A DNA stretch of 8,359 bases. It comes from an uncultured Gemmatimonadota bacterium (GTDB taxonomy: Bacteria; Gemmatimonadota; Gemmatimonadetes; Gemmatimonadales; Gemmatimonadaceae). The translations under genes and the position numbers were made by a program. How positions within the stretch are numbered: the stretch's first letter is position 1; each line of letters opens with the position of its first letter. Positions 6,188-8,359 of the stretch are shown piece by piece. The stretch is taken from positions 1 through 8,359 of the forward strand of contig CAMPKM010000106.1 of NCBI GenBank assembly GCA_946887155.1, written 5' to 3'. Under the pieces are notes generated by a model, which saw only the letters and a program-made list of their open reading frames with translations, did no database searches and had not been told where the DNA came from.

Positions 6188-6880
6188 ATGATTCGATTCG
6201 CGAACGTCTATAAAGAGTATCCCAGGACCGGCCTGGCGCTGAGCGACGTCTCCTTCGCCGTGAATCGTGGCGAGTTCGCGTTCCTGACAGGCGCCAGCGG
6301 CTCCGGGAAAAGCACGATCCTGAAGCTCATCTATATGGATGAGCTTCCGACGCGCGGTGCCGTGTGGGTAGGCGGCACGAAGGCGCCTGGCGTACGCCGG
6401 AAGGCGATCGCGCAGCTTCGCCGCAAGCTGGGCGTGGTGTTCCAGGATTTCCGGCTGCTCGACGATCGTACGGTCGAAGCCAACGTCGCCTTTGCACTCG
6501 AAGTCGTGGGCACACCGCGTGAAAAGATCGGGTCGAAGGTGAGCCGGCTGCTGACCCGCGTCGGGCTGGCCTCGAAGGCCACCAACTATCCGCGTGAGCT
6601 GAGTGGTGGAGAGCAGCAGCGGGTGGCGATCGCGCGTGCGCTGGTGAACGATCCGTTCGTGCTGATCGCTGATGAACCCACCGGGAACCTCGACGATCGC
6701 GCGACGCGCGGCGTCTTCCAGTTGCTGAAGGACATCAACGCCGCCGGCACCGCGGTGGTCATGGCCACGCACAACATTGAGCTGGTGAAGCGGAACGAGT
6801 ACCGGGTGCTCGAGGTGAACCGGGGTCAGCTCGTCTTCGATTCGGCCGAGCAGTCCCGGACGCCGGAGCTGATCCAGTGA
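6188..6880 (+). CDS. ftsE: Cell-division ATP-binding protein FtsE
   Basis: A 230-residue ABC ATPase with the compact length of FtsE. It opens MIRFANVYKEYP, the usual FtsE start pattern. Walker A is GASGSGKST (35-43), the Q-loop is VFQDFRLL (84-91, Gln86), the ABC signature is LSGGEQQR (138-145), Walker B is VLIADEP (158-164, Asp162 and Glu163), and the switch His is His195 in MATHN. FQDFRLL and YMDELP at 49-54 are characteristic of FtsE rather than of LolD/MacB-type relatives. FtsE dimers bind FtsX at the membrane; ATP hydrolysis there drives activation of cell-wall hydrolases at the septum, without transport. The ftsX start overlaps its stop (GTGA), which confirms the pairing. The ATG at 6188 is the only start that keeps the conserved N-terminus. 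Confidence 0.95.
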   Translation: MIRFANVYKEYPRTGLALSDVSFAVNRGEFAFLTGASGSGKSTILKLIYMDELPTRGAVWVGGTKAPGVRRKAIAQLRRKLGVVFQDFRLLDDRTVEANVAFALEVVGTPREKIGSKVSRLLTRVGLASKATNYPRELSGGEQQRVAIARALVNDPFVLIADEPTGNLDDRATRGVFQLLKDINAAGTAVVMATHNIELVKRNEYRVLEVNRGQLVFDSAEQSRTPELIQ

Positions 6881-7728
6881 GGCTGGCGCTCCGTGAGGCG
6901 ATGCTGGCCTTCCGCCGCGCGCCGCTGCTCAGTGCGTTAGGCATCACGACGATCGCGTTTTCGCTGTTCGCGTTCGGCCTGTTTTCGCTGGTGGCGCTGA
7001 ACATCCGCACGGCGCTCCGGTCCGTGGAGGAGCGGGTGGAGGTGCGCGCGTTTCTGGTGGACAACACCCCCACCGACAGCATCGCCACGATGATGGAGGA
7101 CCTCGGCAAGCGCCCCGATGTCATGCGCGTCGAGTACATCGACAAGGAACAGGCCCTGGCCCGTGCCCGCGAGGAACTCGGCGAGTTCCGGGACGTGTTC
7201 GAGGCGGGGTTCCTGCCCGCGTCGCTGGACGTGCGGATGCGCGAGGGGTTTCGCGACCCCAGGTCGGTGCTGGTGGTGGCGGACTACGTCCGCACCCTGC
7301 CCTATGTCGAGGAGGTCCGCTACGGCGCCGACTGGATCGAGAAGCTGCACCGGATCCGGAATATCGCCGCCGCCACCGGTGTGGTCCTCGGGATCGCGTT
7401 CGCCGCGGTCGCGATCATCATCATCAGCGCGTCGATCCGCATGACGGTGCTGGCGCGGGCGCGTGAAATCGGGATCATGCGGCTGGTGGGAGCGACCGAC
7501 GCGTTCGTCCGCCGGCCCTTCGTCATAGACGGGTTTGCCAAGGGCGTCCTGGGCGGGCTGCTCGCGTTAGGCTTCACCTGGGCGGCGCACACGGTCGTGT
7601 CCCGCTCCTTCCTCGAGACCGACTTCTTCCCACCCGGCTACATGGTCGCCGGCGTGGTGGCCGGTGCGCTGCTCGGTTCGGCCGTGAGCGCGATGTCGGT
7701 CCGCCGTCACCTCAAGCGGCTCCAGTAG
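6877..7728 (+). CDS. ftsX: Cell-division membrane protein FtsX
   Basis: A 283-residue protein with the FtsX layout: a short cytoplasmic N-terminus (REAMLAFRRAPLLSALGI), a first membrane segment at about 20-42, and an extracytoplasmic domain at about 45-160. Three more membrane segments follow at about 165-187, 218-242 and 255-275. The extracytoplasmic part begins with EVRAFLVD and contains the typical VEYIDKEQALARAREELG (85-102). The loop AREIGIMRLVGATDAFVRRP (195-214) is the conserved cytoplasmic FtsX-family motif that meets the ATPase. FtsX relays ATPase cycling to a periplasmic hydrolase activator. It starts at a GTG overlapping the ftsE stop, with GGAG (6865-6868) eight bases upstream, the best-placed ribosome site in the window. 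GTTAGGC occurs twice in the gene (6936-6942 and 7566-7572). Confidence 0.94.
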   Translation: MRLALREAMLAFRRAPLLSALGITTIAFSLFAFGLFSLVALNIRTALRSVEERVEVRAFLVDNTPTDSIATMMEDLGKRPDVMRVEYIDKEQALARAREELGEFRDVFEAGFLPASLDVRMREGFRDPRSVLVVADYVRTLPYVEEVRYGADWIEKLHRIRNIAAATGVVLGIAFAAVAIIIISASIRMTVLARAREIGIMRLVGATDAFVRRPFVIDGFAKGVLGGLLALGFTWAAHTVVSRSFLETDFFPPGYMVAGVVAGALLGSAVSAMSVRRHLKRLQ

Positions 7729-8359
7729 TGCTGCGGCGGTTGGCGTTGGTTGCGGTGCTGGCATGTGCGTGGGCCGGTGAATCGTCCGCCCAGGCCGGCG
7801 CGGACGCGCGGCTGCGCGCCCAGCGGGAAGAGCTCGACCGGATCCGCCAGGAACGGGACTCGCTGCAGGCCGAATCGAGGCAGCTCCAGGGTCGCGTGCG
7901 CACACTGCAGGACGAGGTCATTCTGCTCGGCCGCCAGGCCAGCGCGACCCAGCGCCTGGTGAAGTCACTCGACCAGCAGATCGTGGCCATCGGCGTCGAG
8001 GTCGATACCGCGAACACGCGCGTGGCGGCAGCGCAGGCCGAGGTTGGCACGCGCCGGGACCGCCTCCGCGATCGCGTGCGCGACATCTACAAGCGCGGTC
8101 CGCTGTTCGCGATGGAAGCGTTCCTCGCCGCCCGGTCGTTCGGCGAGCTGATCGCGCGCTACAAGTACCTTCACGAACTGGCGCTCTACGACAAGGCCGT
8201 GGTGAAGCGGGTCGAGGACCTGCTCACCCAGATCGACGGGCAGCGACAACTCCTCGTCAGGCTGCAGGACGAGTTCGAGCGGAGCCGCGAGGAGAAGGCA
8301 CGGGAGCAAGTCCGGCTGAAGGATCTCGAGGTGCAGCGGCAACGCGCGTTGTCGCAGGC
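7728..8359 (+). CDS. Secreted coiled-coil murein hydrolase (activator), EnvC/PcsB-like; 3' end cut off
   Basis: The reading frame is open from GTG 7728 to the window edge, giving 210 residues. The GTG shares its first base with the last base of the ftsX stop (TAGTG). Residues 1-23 look like a Sec signal peptide (MLRRLALVAVLACAWAG, then ESSAQA), probably cleaved after SAQA; Cys13 is a poor lipobox candidate because arginines lie too close. Residues about 25-118 form a long charged coiled coil rich in Arg, Glu and Gln. RVRDIYKRGPLFAMEAFLAA (116-135), then SFGELIARYKYLHELALYDK, is typical of the EnvC/PcsB hinge region, and a second coiled coil begins near 156. In this family a C-terminal LytM/M23 (or CHAP) domain follows; it would lie beyond the window, so whether it is an active peptidase or only an activator cannot be seen. 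Its place after ftsEX strongly supports a septal cell-wall-splitting role. Confidence 0.86.
   Translation, partial: MLRRLALVAVLACAWAGESSAQAGADARLRAQREELDRIRQERDSLQAESRQLQGRVRTLQDEVILLGRQASATQRLVKSLDQQIVAIGVEVDTANTRVAAAQAEVGTRRDRLRDRVRDIYKRGPLFAMEAFLAARSFGELIARYKYLHELALYDKAVVKRVEDLLTQIDGQRQLLVRLQDEFERSREEKAREQVRLKDLEVQRQRALSQ

Noticed and set aside
7761..7766. Lipoprotein signal (Cys13) in the coiled-coil protein
   Set aside because: V-L-A-C is a weak lipobox, and Arg3/Arg4 are too close for a normal hydrophobic core; a cleavable Sec signal ending near SAQA fits better.

Overview
The window is about 8.4 kb of GC-rich bacterial DNA. Every gene lies on the + strand and is packed tightly, mostly with 1-4 base start/stop overlaps. 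Several features point to a diderm soil-type bacterium: a heptosyltransferase-like family 9 glycosyltransferase (outer-membrane LPS core), FtsEX with a PcsB/EnvC-type partner, high GC, very few TTA codons and poor Shine-Dalgarno use. Gemmatimonadota or a similar GC-rich phylum is my best guess, but it is only a guess: the window has no rRNA or other phylogenetic marker.

Layout. (1) 1-1097: the 3' end of a GT9 glycosyltransferase, overlapped (ATGA) by a TauE/SafE-type membrane permease. (2) 1109-1143: a 7-bp tandem repeat that runs right up to the start codon of a ROK sugar kinase (1144-2127), probably a glucokinase. (3) 2128-2193: a spacer with a perfect 9-bp hairpin and 7-base periodicity. 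(4) 2194-4884: four genes joined by three GTGA overlaps. These are a PfkB-family sugar/nucleoside kinase, a STAS-like + GHKL ATPase protein, a STAS-like + winged-helix protein, and a 99-residue protein with a double-psi-barrel look. (5) 4923-6080: a PLP-dependent trans-sulfuration-family enzyme. (6) 6081-6187: a spacer with palindromes. (7) 6188-8359: ftsE, ftsX and the 5' part of a secreted coiled-coil protein of the EnvC/PcsB type, cut by the window edge.

How the genes may work together. FtsE, FtsX and the coiled-coil protein form the familiar division module in which an ABC-type complex switches on cell-wall hydrolysis at the septum. The two sugar kinases are neighbours but are separated by a spacer. 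The least explained part is the cassette at 3150-4884. Its domains resemble partner switching (anti-sigma kinase plus STAS antagonist), but the kinase carries its own STAS-like domain, the antagonist carries a DNA-binding-like domain, and no sigma factor is seen. It is translationally coupled to a PfkB kinase, which suggests, without proving, a link between a metabolic signal and gene control.

No tRNA, rRNA, CRISPR array, insertion sequence or phage gene was found. Domain assignments were made by eye from motifs; no database search was run.
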